This document shows positions 29,790-38,185 of a DNA stretch of 64,000 bases, in pieces. Position 1 is the first letter of the stretch; every line of letters begins with the position of its first letter. Source of the DNA: Rosistilla carotiformis (GTDB lineage Bacteria; Planctomycetota; Planctomycetia; Pirellulales; Pirellulaceae); contig NZ_CP036348.1 in assembly GCF_007753095.1 (NCBI RefSeq), forward strand, positions 4,340,001 to 4,404,000. The letters run 5' to 3'. Below the pieces are notes generated by a model that was not told the DNA's origin, did no database searches, and was given only the letters and a program-made list of their open reading frames with translations. Made by a program: the position numbers and the translations under genes.

Positions 29790-30245
29790 ATGAAATCTCA
29801 TCCCAAGAGTCTCATGACGACAACTTTCTCGCGTTCGGCGCGCGTGCTCGGAGCGGCGTTGCCGCTGGCTATCCTGCTCACCCTAGGTTGCGGCGAACCC
29901 AATCCACGAACGGCCACCGTTTCGGGGAACGTGCTGCTGGATGACCAACCGCTCGACAGCGGAAACCTGCTGCTACTATCCGAATCGGGAGAGAGCGGCG
30001 GCGCGGAATTGAACGCCGATGGAACCTATACGCTCACATGCATCCCCGGGACGTATCACGTCGCCGTGATGCCGATCTCCGTGGAAGTAGGCCCCGACGG
30101 AACGCCAATGAATCCGGAGCAGGCGGCCAGTACGGTGGAGATTCCACAAAAATACCACGACGTCGGCAGCAGTGAATTAACCGTTGAGGTCACCGACGGT
30201 GAAAACACGTTTGATATCCCGTTGGTATCCATGCCCAAACGCTAG
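29790..30245 (+). CDS. Small lipoprotein with carboxypeptidase-regulatory-like domain
   Basis: 151 residues. Lipobox LTLGC at about 30-34, so a lipid-anchored periplasmic or surface protein. The mature part has the beta-sandwich signature of the carboxypeptidase regulatory-like family: ATVSGNVLLDDQPLDSG, GTYTLTCIPGTYHVAV, then KYHDVGSSELTVEV. Such proteins follow DUF1559 pseudopilins in many planctomycete loci. A start at 29814 is also possible. No Shine-Dalgarno site is clear. Function is unknown. Confidence 0.85.
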   Translation: MKSHPKSLMTTTFSRSARVLGAALPLAILLTLGCGEPNPRTATVSGNVLLDDQPLDSGNLLLLSESGESGGAELNADGTYTLTCIPGTYHVAVMPISVEVGPDGTPMNPEQAASTVEIPQKYHDVGSSELTVEVTDGENTFDIPLVSMPKR

Positions 30246-30300
30246 TTCCACCGGTCGAGACTCCCGCTTGTTTGCATCGTTCCCCGTCAATCCGATCGCG

Positions 30301-30332
30301 ATGGAGACAGAAGGCACCGCCATCGTCTCCAT
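30301..30332. terminator. Bidirectional hairpin between convergent genes
   Basis: ATGGAGAC (30301-30308) pairs with GTCTCCAT (30325-30332), and AGGC-ACC-GCC may extend the stem inside. It lies between the lipoprotein (plus) and the Asp-box protein (minus). There is no long T tract, so it is a weak terminator candidate. Confidence 0.4.
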
Positions 30333-30376
30333 TGCATCGAGAGCGTTCCGATAACGTTGATCGGCAATAACGACGG

Positions 30377-31669
30377 TTATACCTTCGGTTTGATGAACAG
30401 CACTTCGCCTCGTTCGATCCAACCCTTCCGCAGGTCGACTCGGAACCATCCGTCGCTATTCATTTTGTGAAACCTCAGCGGGGAACGTTTGCCGAATTGA
30501 GGCAAATCGTATTCGGCCCACGTCTTCCCTTCGTCGGTCGAAATGATGAAGCCGGTGGTGAACGGCGAGGCGGGACCGTAGTGGGCCGACAGGAACACGC
30601 CGTCTTCGATGATCATGTTGGCCGATTCGTAGTGCGGATTAAACAACATCGTGTGCTTGCTCGGATCGGCGATATCGGCGGGATCGCATCGGAAGATGCC
30701 GCGATCGTGTGGCATCGTGCCGTTGTTTCCGTTGGCATCGGAGGCCCAATAGAGTTGGCCGTCAACGAAGTTAATCCCGCCCGACTTGTATCGCGAGTTG
30801 GAGTTGACCGAAACCAAGACCTTCCAATCCCAAGCGTCTTTGCCGGCGTCGTAGGTTCCTCGCAACCAATGGCATTCCTGCTGCGCCGTGCCGTCGATCA
30901 CGCGATCGTGGTCGCCGGTGCAGGCGTAAAACGCGTTTTCCGCGGGATTGTACGCAACCGTATGGATATGTCGGCAGATCACAGGGTTGCTCGGATCGCC
31001 AACCCAATCCGACTTGTCCCCTCCCTTCTGTTGAAAGGTCGGGTTTTGCCCAAACGAATAGGCCAGCTTGACCGTTTCGCCCTGATCGGTCGAGTAGTAG
31101 ATGTTGACCGGGACCGCGCCGCCCATCACGTTGCAGTAGTTCCCCCAGACGAGCATCTCCGATCCGTCGACATCCCAGGTGTGGACACCGTCGAGCGAAT
31201 GGAAGTACCAGCCCGGATTGGCGGGATCGATCGGCGTGTGGGGAAGGTAATCGCTGCCGTCGCTGTTTTTCACCGTGATCTGTTTGTAGGACTTCAGGTT
31301 GTCGGTGCTCAGGTACAGCTTCGTCCTTGTGGCGAACAGGATATTGCCATTCTTTAGAATGACGCTGAACGTGATGTTGTCGGCGTTGCGGAAGATCGCG
31401 TCGTGAGCCCACGTTTTGCCATTGTCTTCGGACAGGTAGACCTTTCCGAGACCGAAGCCAAACGCTTTGTTGTCGCGTTGCGAATCGATGTACGGCCCTT
31501 CGGGAGCCAGGCGATACCAGAAATGATCGGTCGATCGAACACCGTCGGCTTCGGCCCGCAGGTTGTCATCCGCCGGGAATAACAAACTGCTCGACGCTGC
31601 GGCGGATGCGGCCAGGAAATTCCGACGCGATGGTCCGCGCGGACGTTGCGGATCGGGAATGGGATTCAT
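30377..31669 (-). CDS. Exported Asp-box (BNR/sialidase-like) beta-propeller protein
   Basis: 430 residues. Tat signal RRNFLAASAAAS at about 15-26. At least three Asp-box/BNR motifs are visible: YLSEDNGKTW, YYSTDQGETV and IISTDEGKTW, typical of sialidase-like six-bladed propellers. No full set of sialidase active-site arginines could be confirmed by eye, so it may be a sugar hydrolase, lyase or only a binding protein. It lies upstream of, and on the same strand as, the ceramidase-like gene is transcribed before it at 31746-33209; the 76-base gap suggests one transcript. Confidence 0.78.
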   Translation of the reverse strand: MNPIPDPQRPRGPSRRNFLAASAAASSSLLFPADDNLRAEADGVRSTDHFWYRLAPEGPYIDSQRDNKAFGFGLGKVYLSEDNGKTWAHDAIFRNADNITFSVILKNGNILFATRTKLYLSTDNLKSYKQITVKNSDGSDYLPHTPIDPANPGWYFHSLDGVHTWDVDGSEMLVWGNYCNVMGGAVPVNIYYSTDQGETVKLAYSFGQNPTFQQKGGDKSDWVGDPSNPVICRHIHTVAYNPAENAFYACTGDHDRVIDGTAQQECHWLRGTYDAGKDAWDWKVLVSVNSNSRYKSGGINFVDGQLYWASDANGNNGTMPHDRGIFRCDPADIADPSKHTMLFNPHYESANMIIEDGVFLSAHYGPASPFTTGFIISTDEGKTWAEYDLPQFGKRSPLRFHKMNSDGWFRVDLRKGWIERGEVLFIKPKV

Positions 31670-31745
31670 TGATGGTTCTCCAGAACGGATTCAAGGTGGG
31701 ATGGCAAAGGGGGAGCTACCGCGACATTGTAGTGGAAACGAGAAG

Positions 31746-33209
31746 CTATTTGTCGGCCCACAGCGTCTTCAGTTGCTGAACTGTTTGATCGGCCAGCACC
31801 TGCCCTCCTTCGGGGCCAACGAGGTTGCTCTCCACGATGGCGCTGTAGCCACCGCCGCGAGCGGCCCGCGCGCTGGGAACGTAGGTTCCGGGACCGGCCA
31901 GCTGGATGACAAAGGTTTGCAGGGCGGGGCTGCGAGCTTTCATCTGGATGCCGAAGTCGGTGAAGAGTTCAAAATCGTTGGTTGCGATCGCGATATCGCC
32001 CAACCGAATCGCATGTAGCTCCATTTCGTAGGGCTGCAGTTCGCCCGCTTGTTGGCGATCGAAGCGATCGACGGCCGCTTGATGCCACTGCATCCGACGT
32101 TTTTGTTTCGGGTCGGTCGCAAGCTCGGCGACCTTCGCCTTGATCGCAAACGATTCTTCACGCGTGACCATCCGTTCGGGCAACTCGATCGTCTTCACCG
32201 TATGAACAAACGGCACGTCGGTGTGACGCTCTTGGCTAGCACCTTGCAAAGCTTCTTCCCAGGCGACGACGAGCCGGCGTGCCAACTCTTCCAAACGGGT
32301 CAGCCCACGCAGTTTCCGCATCCGTTCTTCGGAAGGCTTGCTGTACATCAGGTGAGGCGATTGGTCGCCGGCGGCACCGGTCCACGCCAGGACATGCAGA
32401 TCTTCTCCGTACTTTTCACGCAGCGTTTGGCGAACCGGGTGCCAAAAGTCGGCGTTGACGGCCGATCGGCCTTCGACTTCTTGAGCGGGACAGGCGACGT
32501 TGACACACGTGGCGATCAATTGGTCCTTGGCGTCCCAGAAGAAGAGCACCTCGACACCATGATCTTCGTAACCTTCGATCTCGAGAAAGTTATCCTTGGC
32601 GGTCGAACCATACATCGCAGCGGTTCCGTTGGAATAAACGGTGCGACGGTTCTGAGCGACGACGGCATGGCCGAGCCCCCAGCCGACCTGGCCCGGTTGA
32701 CGCGATTCCCACGCGGCGACGGCTGCATCGGCGACCCGGTCGGCCAGGAATTCAAGGTATTCGGCGGGACGCATGATTCCTTTGTCAGGCACTTCGTAGA
32801 TTCCTTCGCGGATCACCGGCGCGGTATGCGTGTGGGTAGCGTTCATCACGAGCTTTTTAGGATCAAAACCGGGGATCCGGTCCTGCACGCGTTTGCGAAC
32901 CGCATCGAGCACCCCTTCGCGGATCGCAATGAGATCACACGACACCATGATCGCTTGGTCGACGACGTTGTCACCGTCACGCGATTCGAGAGCGAGCGCT
33001 GTCGCGGTGACTTCGCTCTCGACATTCGCGCTGATCCGCGTCCGCATCTGCCCGGTCAACGCCACCGGTTGCTTGGGGGTAATGCTGACCGTAGCGCCGC
33101 CAATGTGCAGCTCGGCGGCCAACGATGGAGAAGGCGTCGCAATCAGAATCGACGCGATGGTTGCAATCATTGCCAAAGGGCGATGCCGGTGAGATAGCAA
33201 AAGAAGCAT
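31746..33209 (-). CDS. Secreted neutral/alkaline ceramidase-like hydrolase
   Basis: 487 residues. Signal peptide about 1-31 (ATPSPSLAA). GGATVSITPKQPVALTGQM resembles the family start; zinc motif NATHTHTAPV (about 122-131). NVACPAQEVEG replaces the usual ACHP, and GAAGDQSPH follows. A second ceramidase-like enzyme in the window (19906) is cytoplasmic, so the two serve different roles. Substrates could be sphingolipid-like amides or other amides; the family is broad in planctomycetes. Probably first gene of a transcript with the Asp-box protein. Confidence 0.82.
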   Translation of the reverse strand: MLLLLSHRHRPLAMIATIASILIATPSPSLAAELHIGGATVSITPKQPVALTGQMRTRISANVESEVTATALALESRDGDNVVDQAIMVSCDLIAIREGVLDAVRKRVQDRIPGFDPKKLVMNATHTHTAPVIREGIYEVPDKGIMRPAEYLEFLADRVADAAVAAWESRQPGQVGWGLGHAVVAQNRRTVYSNGTAAMYGSTAKDNFLEIEGYEDHGVEVLFFWDAKDQLIATCVNVACPAQEVEGRSAVNADFWHPVRQTLREKYGEDLHVLAWTGAAGDQSPHLMYSKPSEERMRKLRGLTRLEELARRLVVAWEEALQGASQERHTDVPFVHTVKTIELPERMVTREESFAIKAKVAELATDPKQKRRMQWHQAAVDRFDRQQAGELQPYEMELHAIRLGDIAIATNDFELFTDFGIQMKARSPALQTFVIQLAGPGTYVPSARAARGGGYSAIVESNLVGPEGGQVLADQTVQQLKTLWADK

Positions 33210-34361
33210 GGCGGGTTCTCCAAAAGAAGCTTCGGGCGTGGAGGGTAGTTGCGACGCATTTTAGCGTATCGCTACACCCGAAGTGACTGTTTGGGAGATT
33301 TACTCAGGCCGGCCCTTCGCTCGCGGAGCTCGCTCCGTTTGGCCTGGGCTATGCAAATGGCCGGCCCTTCGGACCTTGGCGGCTCGGCTCGGTAGTGGAG
33401 TCGATGAGGGACGGGGTGGCATGTACCGTGGACGGTTTTGTGTGCCACTGGCTATGCCAGTGCTCACCCATTAAATCGGTTAGGACAACAAATGGCCGGA
33501 CCGTTGGTCCTGAGGCCAGATGCGTGCTGGCGTGATACCCAGGCCGGCACTTCGCTCGCGAGGCTCGCTCCGTTTGGCCTGTGCAAAGCAAATTGCCGAT
33601 CCTTCGGACCTTGGCGGCTCAGCACGGTAATGGAACTGGGGACGGCGGGGTGGCCTGCAGCGTGGACGGCCTTCGTGTGCCACTGGCTATGCCAGTGCTC
33701 CCCCAGCAATTCGGTCAGGACAACCAATTGCCGGACCGTTGGCCCTTAGGTCAGATTCGCGGTGGCGTGATACCCAGACCGGCACTTCGCTCGCGGGGCT
33801 CGCTCCGTTTGGCCTGGGCTATGCAAATTGCCGGACCTTCGGACCTTGGCGGCTCGACTCGGTAATGGAGCTGGGGAAGGCGAGGTGCCCTGAATCGTGG
33901 ACAGTATCGGTGTGCCACTGGCTATGCCAGTGCTCCCCCCTGCAAATCGGTTCGGACAACAAATGGCCGGACCGTTGGTCCTGAGGCCAGATTTGTGGTG
34001 GCGTGATACCCAGGCCGACACTTCGCTCGCGAGGCTCGCTTCGTTTGGCCTGGGCTATGCAAATGGCCGATCCTTCGGACCTTGTTCATTCGGCGGTGTG
34101 CCCTGAAGTATGGACGGATTCCGTGTGCCACTGGCTATGCCAGTGCTCCCCCCAGCAATTCGGTTCGGACAACCCACGGCCGGACCGTTGGTCCTTAGGA
34201 CAGATTCGTGGTGGCGTGATACCCAGGCCGACACTTCGCTCGCGAGGCTCGCTCCGTTTGGCCTGGGCTATGTAAATGGCCAATCCTTCGGACCTTGTTT
34301 ACTCGGCTCGGTAGCGGAGCTGGGGATTCGTAGCTCCACGAATAGTATCGAGGTTCGATGA
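33210..34361. other. Non-coding region between the ceramidase-like gene and hmp
   Basis: About 1.15 kb with no credible gene. It holds the tandem repeat array (33304-34325) and the ceramidase promoter region at its left end. Short open frames on both strands arise only from the repeats, change frame from unit to unit (235 is not a multiple of three) and lack Shine-Dalgarno sites. A small hairpin, ATTCGT/ACGAAT (34326-34343), sits just after the hmp stop and may terminate hmp. Confidence 0.75.
33304..34325. repeat. Tandem array of about 235-bp units with conserved hairpins
   Basis: Five unit starts at 33304, 33539, 33774, 34010 and 34223 give spacings of 235, 235, 236 and 213; the fifth copy is partial and the fourth has a deletion of about 22 bases. 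Units are highly similar but not identical. Each full unit has three inverted-repeat elements. First, CCAGGCC and GGCCTGG flank a segment with CGCTCGCGAGG-type sequence. Second, CACTGGC-TAT-GCCAGTG, a perfect 7-bp stem, identical in all four copies (33446-33462, 33681-33697, 33916-33932, 34129-34145). Third, GGACC-GTT-GGTCC inside GGCC...GGCC. No transposase is present. It could be a REP/BIME-like intergenic element, a set of structured RNAs or a protein-binding array. Confidence 0.9.
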
Positions 34362-35588
34362 CTACGCGGTCAGCTCTGCTTTGGGGCCGAAGAATTCGAA
34401 GTGCATCCGCGAATCGTCGACTCCCAAGTCTTTCAGGATCGAGTGCACGCTGGCCATGAAGGGCTTCGGTCCGCAGAAGTAGAAATCGGCAGTGGCGAAG
34501 GGCGTCCAGTCTTGGATCAGTTCTTTGCTGATCCTGCCAGCCGCATGGCACTTCCTTTCGGCCAGGTCGCTTTCGGAGGGGCTGTCGTAGAGCACACGTG
34601 TCTGGACGTTGGCACCGCGCGTTGCCAGTTCTTGGACTTCGCTGCCCAAAGCGTGCACGTTGCCGTTGCGAGCGGCTTGCAGGAAGTAGATCGGGGCTTC
34701 GGTTTTAGCGGCGACCAGTGTTTTCGCCATCGACAACAGAGGCGTGATTCCGATCCCGCCGGCCAGGAAGACCACCGGGCGGTCGGCCGCTCGCATCGGA
34801 CAAATGGTGAATTCGCCACACGGAGGCCCGACGGAGATTCGGTCGCCCGGGCTGATCGCGTCGTGTAGGTAGTTCGAAATCAGACCGCCGGGCGTGTCGT
34901 CGTCGGCGCCCGCTTCGCGTTTAACGCTGATCCGATAATACCCCGTGCCGGGCTGATCCGACAGACTGTAGTTTCGCGGCGAGGTCGGCGTGACGGGATG
35001 TTCGATCTGAACGGTGATGTATTGACCGGGCAGATGGTCGGGGAGTGGTTGGCCGTCGTCGGCGATCAAGTAGAACGAAGTCACTTCGTCGCTCTCGGGA
35101 ACCTTGCGGTCGACGACCAGTTCGCGATAACCGTTCCATCCACCGGGCTGCGATTTCTGTTGTTGGTAGATCTCATTTTCGCGGCCGATACAAATCTCGG
35201 CCAACACGCCGTAGGCTTCGCCCGCCGCACCAAGCACCTCTTCGGTCGCACCCTCCCCCATCACTTCCTTGATCGCGGCCAACAGATGCTTGCCAACGAT
35301 CGGGTAGTGTTCGGGTTGAATCCCGAGGGAGCAGTGCTTTTGTGCAACCAGTTCGACAGCCGGGCCGAGGGCTTCGAGATTGTCGATGTTCGAAAAGTAG
35401 GCACAGATCGCGCCGGCCAACGCCTTCTGTTGACCTCCGCTGTGCTGGTGGGCCTGATTGAAAAATGCTTTGACCTCGGGGTTCTCTGCAAACATCCGTT
35501 GGTAGAACTTGCAGGTAATCGTCTCCGCATTGGCAGCTACCGCGGGAGTGATCTGCTTCACAATTTCAATCGTCTTTTCGCTCAGCAT
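34362..35588 (-). CDS. hmp: Flavohemoglobin, nitric oxide dioxygenase
   Basis: 408 residues; converts nitric oxide to nitrate with oxygen and NAD(P)H in the cytoplasm. The globin domain (1-140) has the key residues at the E. coli Hmp positions: Tyr29 (B10), Gln53 (E7), proximal His85 and Tyr95. The ferredoxin-reductase domain has the FAD site RNYSLSD and the NAD site with [11 protein letters not shown]. The start at 35588 ([10 protein letters not shown]) matches family length; a frame extension of 18 codons is not homologous. Regulation: see the promoter and palindrome at 35662-35689. The divergent neighbour is the exporter cluster beginning at 35881. Confidence 0.95.
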   Translation of the reverse strand: MLSEKTIEIVKQITPAVAANAETITCKFYQRMFAENPEVKAFFNQAHQHSGGQQKALAGAICAYFSNIDNLEALGPAVELVAQKHCSLGIQPEHYPIVGKHLLAAIKEVMGEGATEEVLGAAGEAYGVLAEICIGRENEIYQQQKSQPGGWNGYRELVVDRKVPESDEVTSFYLIADDGQPLPDHLPGQYITVQIEHPVTPTSPRNYSLSDQPGTGYYRISVKREAGADDDTPGGLISNYLHDAISPGDRISVGPPCGEFTICPMRAADRPVVFLAGGIGITPLLSMAKTLVAAKTEAPIYFLQAARNGNVHALGSEVQELATRGANVQTRVLYDSPSESDLAERKCHAAGRISKELIQDWTPFATADFYFCGPKPFMASVHSILKDLGVDDSRMHFEFFGPKAELTA

Positions 35589-35661
35589 GTTTTCCGTTTC
35601 CTGGTCGAGTGATCCCGTTAGGCGGACGTAATTAGACGCCACAAACCCATTTCTGCACCTA

Positions 35662-35689
35662 AAGGTAGAGAATCGATTCTACATGTCAA
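35662..35689 (-). promoter_or_regulatory. hmp promoter with palindromic operator between -35 and -10
   Basis: On the minus strand a consensus -35 TTGACA (plus 35684-35689), a 16-base spacer and a weak -10 TACCTT (plus 35662-35667) lie about 75 bases upstream of the hmp start. The perfect 12-base palindrome AGAATCGATTCT (35669-35680) fills the spacer, where a repressor would block RNA polymerase. A nitric-oxide sensor such as an Rrf2/NsrR-type protein is a candidate; no such gene is in the window. Confidence 0.55.
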
Positions 35690-35880
35690 GGTGCATGTTG
35701 TTTGGAGGTGCGGGATTTTTGAATCCTCAACGTGATGATCTGCGGCATGGGCGCGATATTCTAGGCATAGGGGATTTGCCGCCGCGTCTTTCAAGTCGCG
35801 TTGACGGTATGATTGAACCAAGCCGGATAGTTGCCCCGGTTCCTGTTGTCCCGAGCACGCATCGACGCTAACATGAACTC

Positions 35881-36285
35881 ATGATTCGAACGCTCCTCGC
35901 CCTGCTGTTGATCGCCAATTTGTTGGCCTGCCCGTTGCGCTGCATGGATTGTCATGCCGCGTCGGCTGATACTTCGCAGAGTCCCGCGACGGGGTGTGCC
36001 TGTTGTCATGACAGTGTTGCCACCGCATCGCCTGAATCATCGGACACTCCCGCCGGTGGTGATTGCTCTTGCCCCAACTGCCTCTGCGAGGGCGCAACGC
36101 TCCAGGACGCGCCGGAGGTTCCCGATGCGGAGACCGCGCTCGTCGCTTGGCTTCCAGCGCCATCCGCCTCGATTCTGCAGCCCACTCCGATTGGATTGCG
36201 GAAGCATGCTATTGAACACTTCGATCATTCGTCCCATGTCTGGGGACGCGTTGCGCGGATCGCGCACCAATCTTGGCTGATCTAA
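35881..36285 (+). CDS. Small exported Cys-rich protein, first gene of an exporter cluster
   Basis: 134 residues with a signal peptide (MIRTLLALLLIANLLACPLRC). The mature N-terminal half is dense in Cys and His: CMDCH, CACCHD, CSCPNCLCEG. The spacing is not heme-like over the whole region (CMDCH resembles CXXCH but is followed by a low-complexity stretch), so metal binding is more likely than cytochrome function. Not recognised as a named family. The C-terminal half is Ala/Pro-rich and less ordered. A gap of about 185 bases precedes the first permease. A similar Cys-rich exported protein is at 63013. Metal sensing or delivery is inference. Confidence 0.65.
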   Translation: MIRTLLALLLIANLLACPLRCMDCHAASADTSQSPATGCACCHDSVATASPESSDTPAGGDCSCPNCLCEGATLQDAPEVPDAETALVAWLPAPSASILQPTPIGLRKHAIEHFDHSSHVWGRVARIAHQSWLI

Positions 36286-36470
36286 CACCGCCATCTTCCC
36301 GCTCGCTGTGAATGTGAGTTGTCGTTCGGTCTCGCCTTGTCGAGAGGCTTCGAACGGCGGAAGTCCGTTCCAGCGATCTTTCGGTTTCCATGATGTGTTG
36401 AGTGGTGCGCGCGATGCACCCGAAGCACGTTTGGAAAGTGGTCTTTCTGGGTCCCCAAGCTGGTTCATCC

Positions 36471-37625
36471 ATGTTGCTTCCCTGGGAATATGGCGTCCGC
36501 AATTTGGCGCGTCGCCCTGTCCGCACCGGCCTCACGCTGCTCGCATTGGCGACCGTGGTGATGTTGGTATTTGTCGTGGTCGGGTTCATTCGTGGACTGG
36601 AGCAATCGCTCTCGGTCAGCGGGGATGACGACGTCGTTTTGGTCTATTCGGTCAACTCCGAAGAGAACATAGAAAACTCGTCGATCGCCGCTCGATCGCC
36701 TGCGTTGCTTTCGGCTAGCTTGGGAGGAACCTGGAAGCGATTTGGAGTCGATCACGTGTCGCCGGAACTGTATCTGGGAACACGTGTCTCGACATCCGAC
36801 CAAGAAAATGGACTGGGATTGGTGCGAGGCGTGACGTACCGAGCGCCGTTGGTGCGGCGTGGCGTGAAGATCATCGACGGCGCGTGGCCGGAACATAACG
36901 AAGTGATCGTCGGGCGTTTGGCGTCAGCCAAGTTGGGCAGCCACAGCGATGCGCTTGCGATCGGACAAACGATTCAGTTCGAAGGGGAGACGTGGACCGT
37001 TAGCGGTCACTTCGCCGCCGACGGTGCGGCGTATGAATCGGAGATCTGGTGTGATTTGTCCGCGTTTCAAACGGTCACCAAACGCCAAGACCTTAGCCTC
37101 GTTGCGATGCTGTTGGCTCCTGGAGCAAGCGCCGCGGAGATCGAATTGTTTTGCAAAGAACGAACGGATCTGGAACTCAGGGCGATCCGCGAGAGCGATT
37201 ATTACGCTTCGCTTCAACAGCACTACCGACCGGTTCGGTTGTTGGCTTGGTTTGTCGTCGCGTTGGTTTCGGGAGCGGGTGTTTTTGCAGGATTGAACAT
37301 GATGTATGGAGCCGTCGCCGGACGGATTCGAGAGCTGGCAACGCTGCAAGCGCTCGGATTTCGGAGGCGTGCGATTTTGTTGAGCCTAGTGCAGGAAGGC
37401 GTCTTGTTGGCCGCTGCCGCTTCGTTGCTCTCGGGAGTGATCGCCCTGACGATGCTCAACGGACTGGCGGTTCGGTTCACGATGGGAGCCTTCACGTTAC
37501 GAATTGACAGCGTCGCAATCTTGGTTGGTTGCGGCGTCGGATTGTTATTAGGAGTTTTGGGCGCGCTGCCACCCGCGCTGAAGGCTCTTCGCGAATCGGT
37601 GGCGATCAGTTTAAAAGCTGTTTAA
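36471..37625 (+). CDS. FtsX-like ABC permease (first of two)
   Basis: 384 residues from ATG 36471 ([20 protein letters not shown]), the usual MacB/LolC permease opening. An in-frame extension of 23 codons is not homologous. One helix near the N-terminus (about 20-43), a large periplasmic domain (about 45-265), then three C-terminal helices with [27 protein letters not shown] and [12 protein letters not shown]. This is the fold of mechanotransmitting exporters (MacB, LolCE, FtsX). The ATPase and a second FtsX-like permease are downstream on the same strand, so the two permeases may form a heterodimer with it. Confidence 0.85.
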   Translation: MLLPWEYGVRNLARRPVRTGLTLLALATVVMLVFVVVGFIRGLEQSLSVSGDDDVVLVYSVNSEENIENSSIAARSPALLSASLGGTWKRFGVDHVSPELYLGTRVSTSDQENGLGLVRGVTYRAPLVRRGVKIIDGAWPEHNEVIVGRLASAKLGSHSDALAIGQTIQFEGETWTVSGHFAADGAAYESEIWCDLSAFQTVTKRQDLSLVAMLLAPGASAAEIELFCKERTDLELRAIRESDYYASLQQHYRPVRLLAWFVVALVSGAGVFAGLNMMYGAVAGRIRELATLQALGFRRRAILLSLVQEGVLLAAAASLLSGVIALTMLNGLAVRFTMGAFTLRIDSVAILVGCGVGLLLGVLGALPPALKALRESVAISLKAV

Positions 37626-37655
37626 CAAGTAGTTTCACTTTTTGGAGACGATGAA

Positions 37656-38174
37656 ATGAGAATGCTGAATTGGATCTGTGTTGCCGCATTGGCTGTGGTT
37701 GTTGGTTGCGGTGAAAAGCCGACAGCGGAAGGTCCCGACGCGGCGGAAGTCGCTGCGGCGAGCGCGTTGTACGTTGCCGAAGCGGAACCCGAAGGGGCGG
37801 TTGGCGTCGGCGACGCTCGCGAATCGGTCGAGAGCGATCAAGCGGTCACGTTGGTTGGAACGATCGGCGGATCGTCGAAGCCGTTTGTCGAAGGTATGGC
37901 GGCCTTTACGATCGTCGATCCTAAAGTTCCCTACTGTTCGGCCGACGAAGGCTGCCCGACGCCTTGGGATTACTGCTGCACTCAGCCTCAGGTGAAAGAG
38001 AACATCGCAACGGTCAAAGTGGTCGACGCCGATGGCAGCCCCGTCACGTATGACGCACGCAAATTGTTGAACGTCAAAGAACTGTCGACCGTCGTGGTCC
38101 AAGGGACTGCCAAGCGAGACGATCAAGGCAACTTGTCCGTCGCGGCCAACAAAGTTTTTGTTCGTGCAGAATAG
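37656..38174 (+). CDS. Lipoprotein with Cys motif in an ABC exporter cluster
   Basis: 172 residues, not recognised as a named family. Lipobox VVVGC at about 14-18, so a lipid-anchored periplasmic protein. A spacer rich in Ala/Glu follows. The domain VTLVGTIGG....GMAAFTIVDP looks OB-fold-like. A Cys cluster CSADEGCPTPWDYCC (about 107-121) has four cysteines in 15 residues and could bind metal or form disulfides. It ends VVQGTAKRDDQGNLSVAA. GGAG precedes the ATG. It sits between permease and HlyD adaptor, spacing 30 and 11 bases. Confidence 0.72.
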   Translation: MRMLNWICVAALAVVVGCGEKPTAEGPDAAEVAAASALYVAEAEPEGAVGVGDARESVESDQAVTLVGTIGGSSKPFVEGMAAFTIVDPKVPYCSADEGCPTPWDYCCTQPQVKENIATVKVVDADGSPVTYDARKLLNVKELSTVVVQGTAKRDDQGNLSVAANKVFVRAE

Positions 38175-38185
38175 GACCTAGGACG

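Noticed and set aside
33304-34325. CRISPR array
   Set aside because: Repeats are about 235 bases with no unique spacers, and no cas genes are near.
33283-34361. Many short open frames in the tandem repeats on both strands
   Set aside because: They are by-products of a 235-base repeat; each unit shifts the frame and none has a Shine-Dalgarno site or protein features.
35954-36280. CXXCH motifs in the Cys-rich protein at 35881 as c-type heme sites
   Set aside because: Only one true CXXCH (CMDCH) plus CACCH in a short, low-complexity region and no heme-domain context, so metal binding is more likely.
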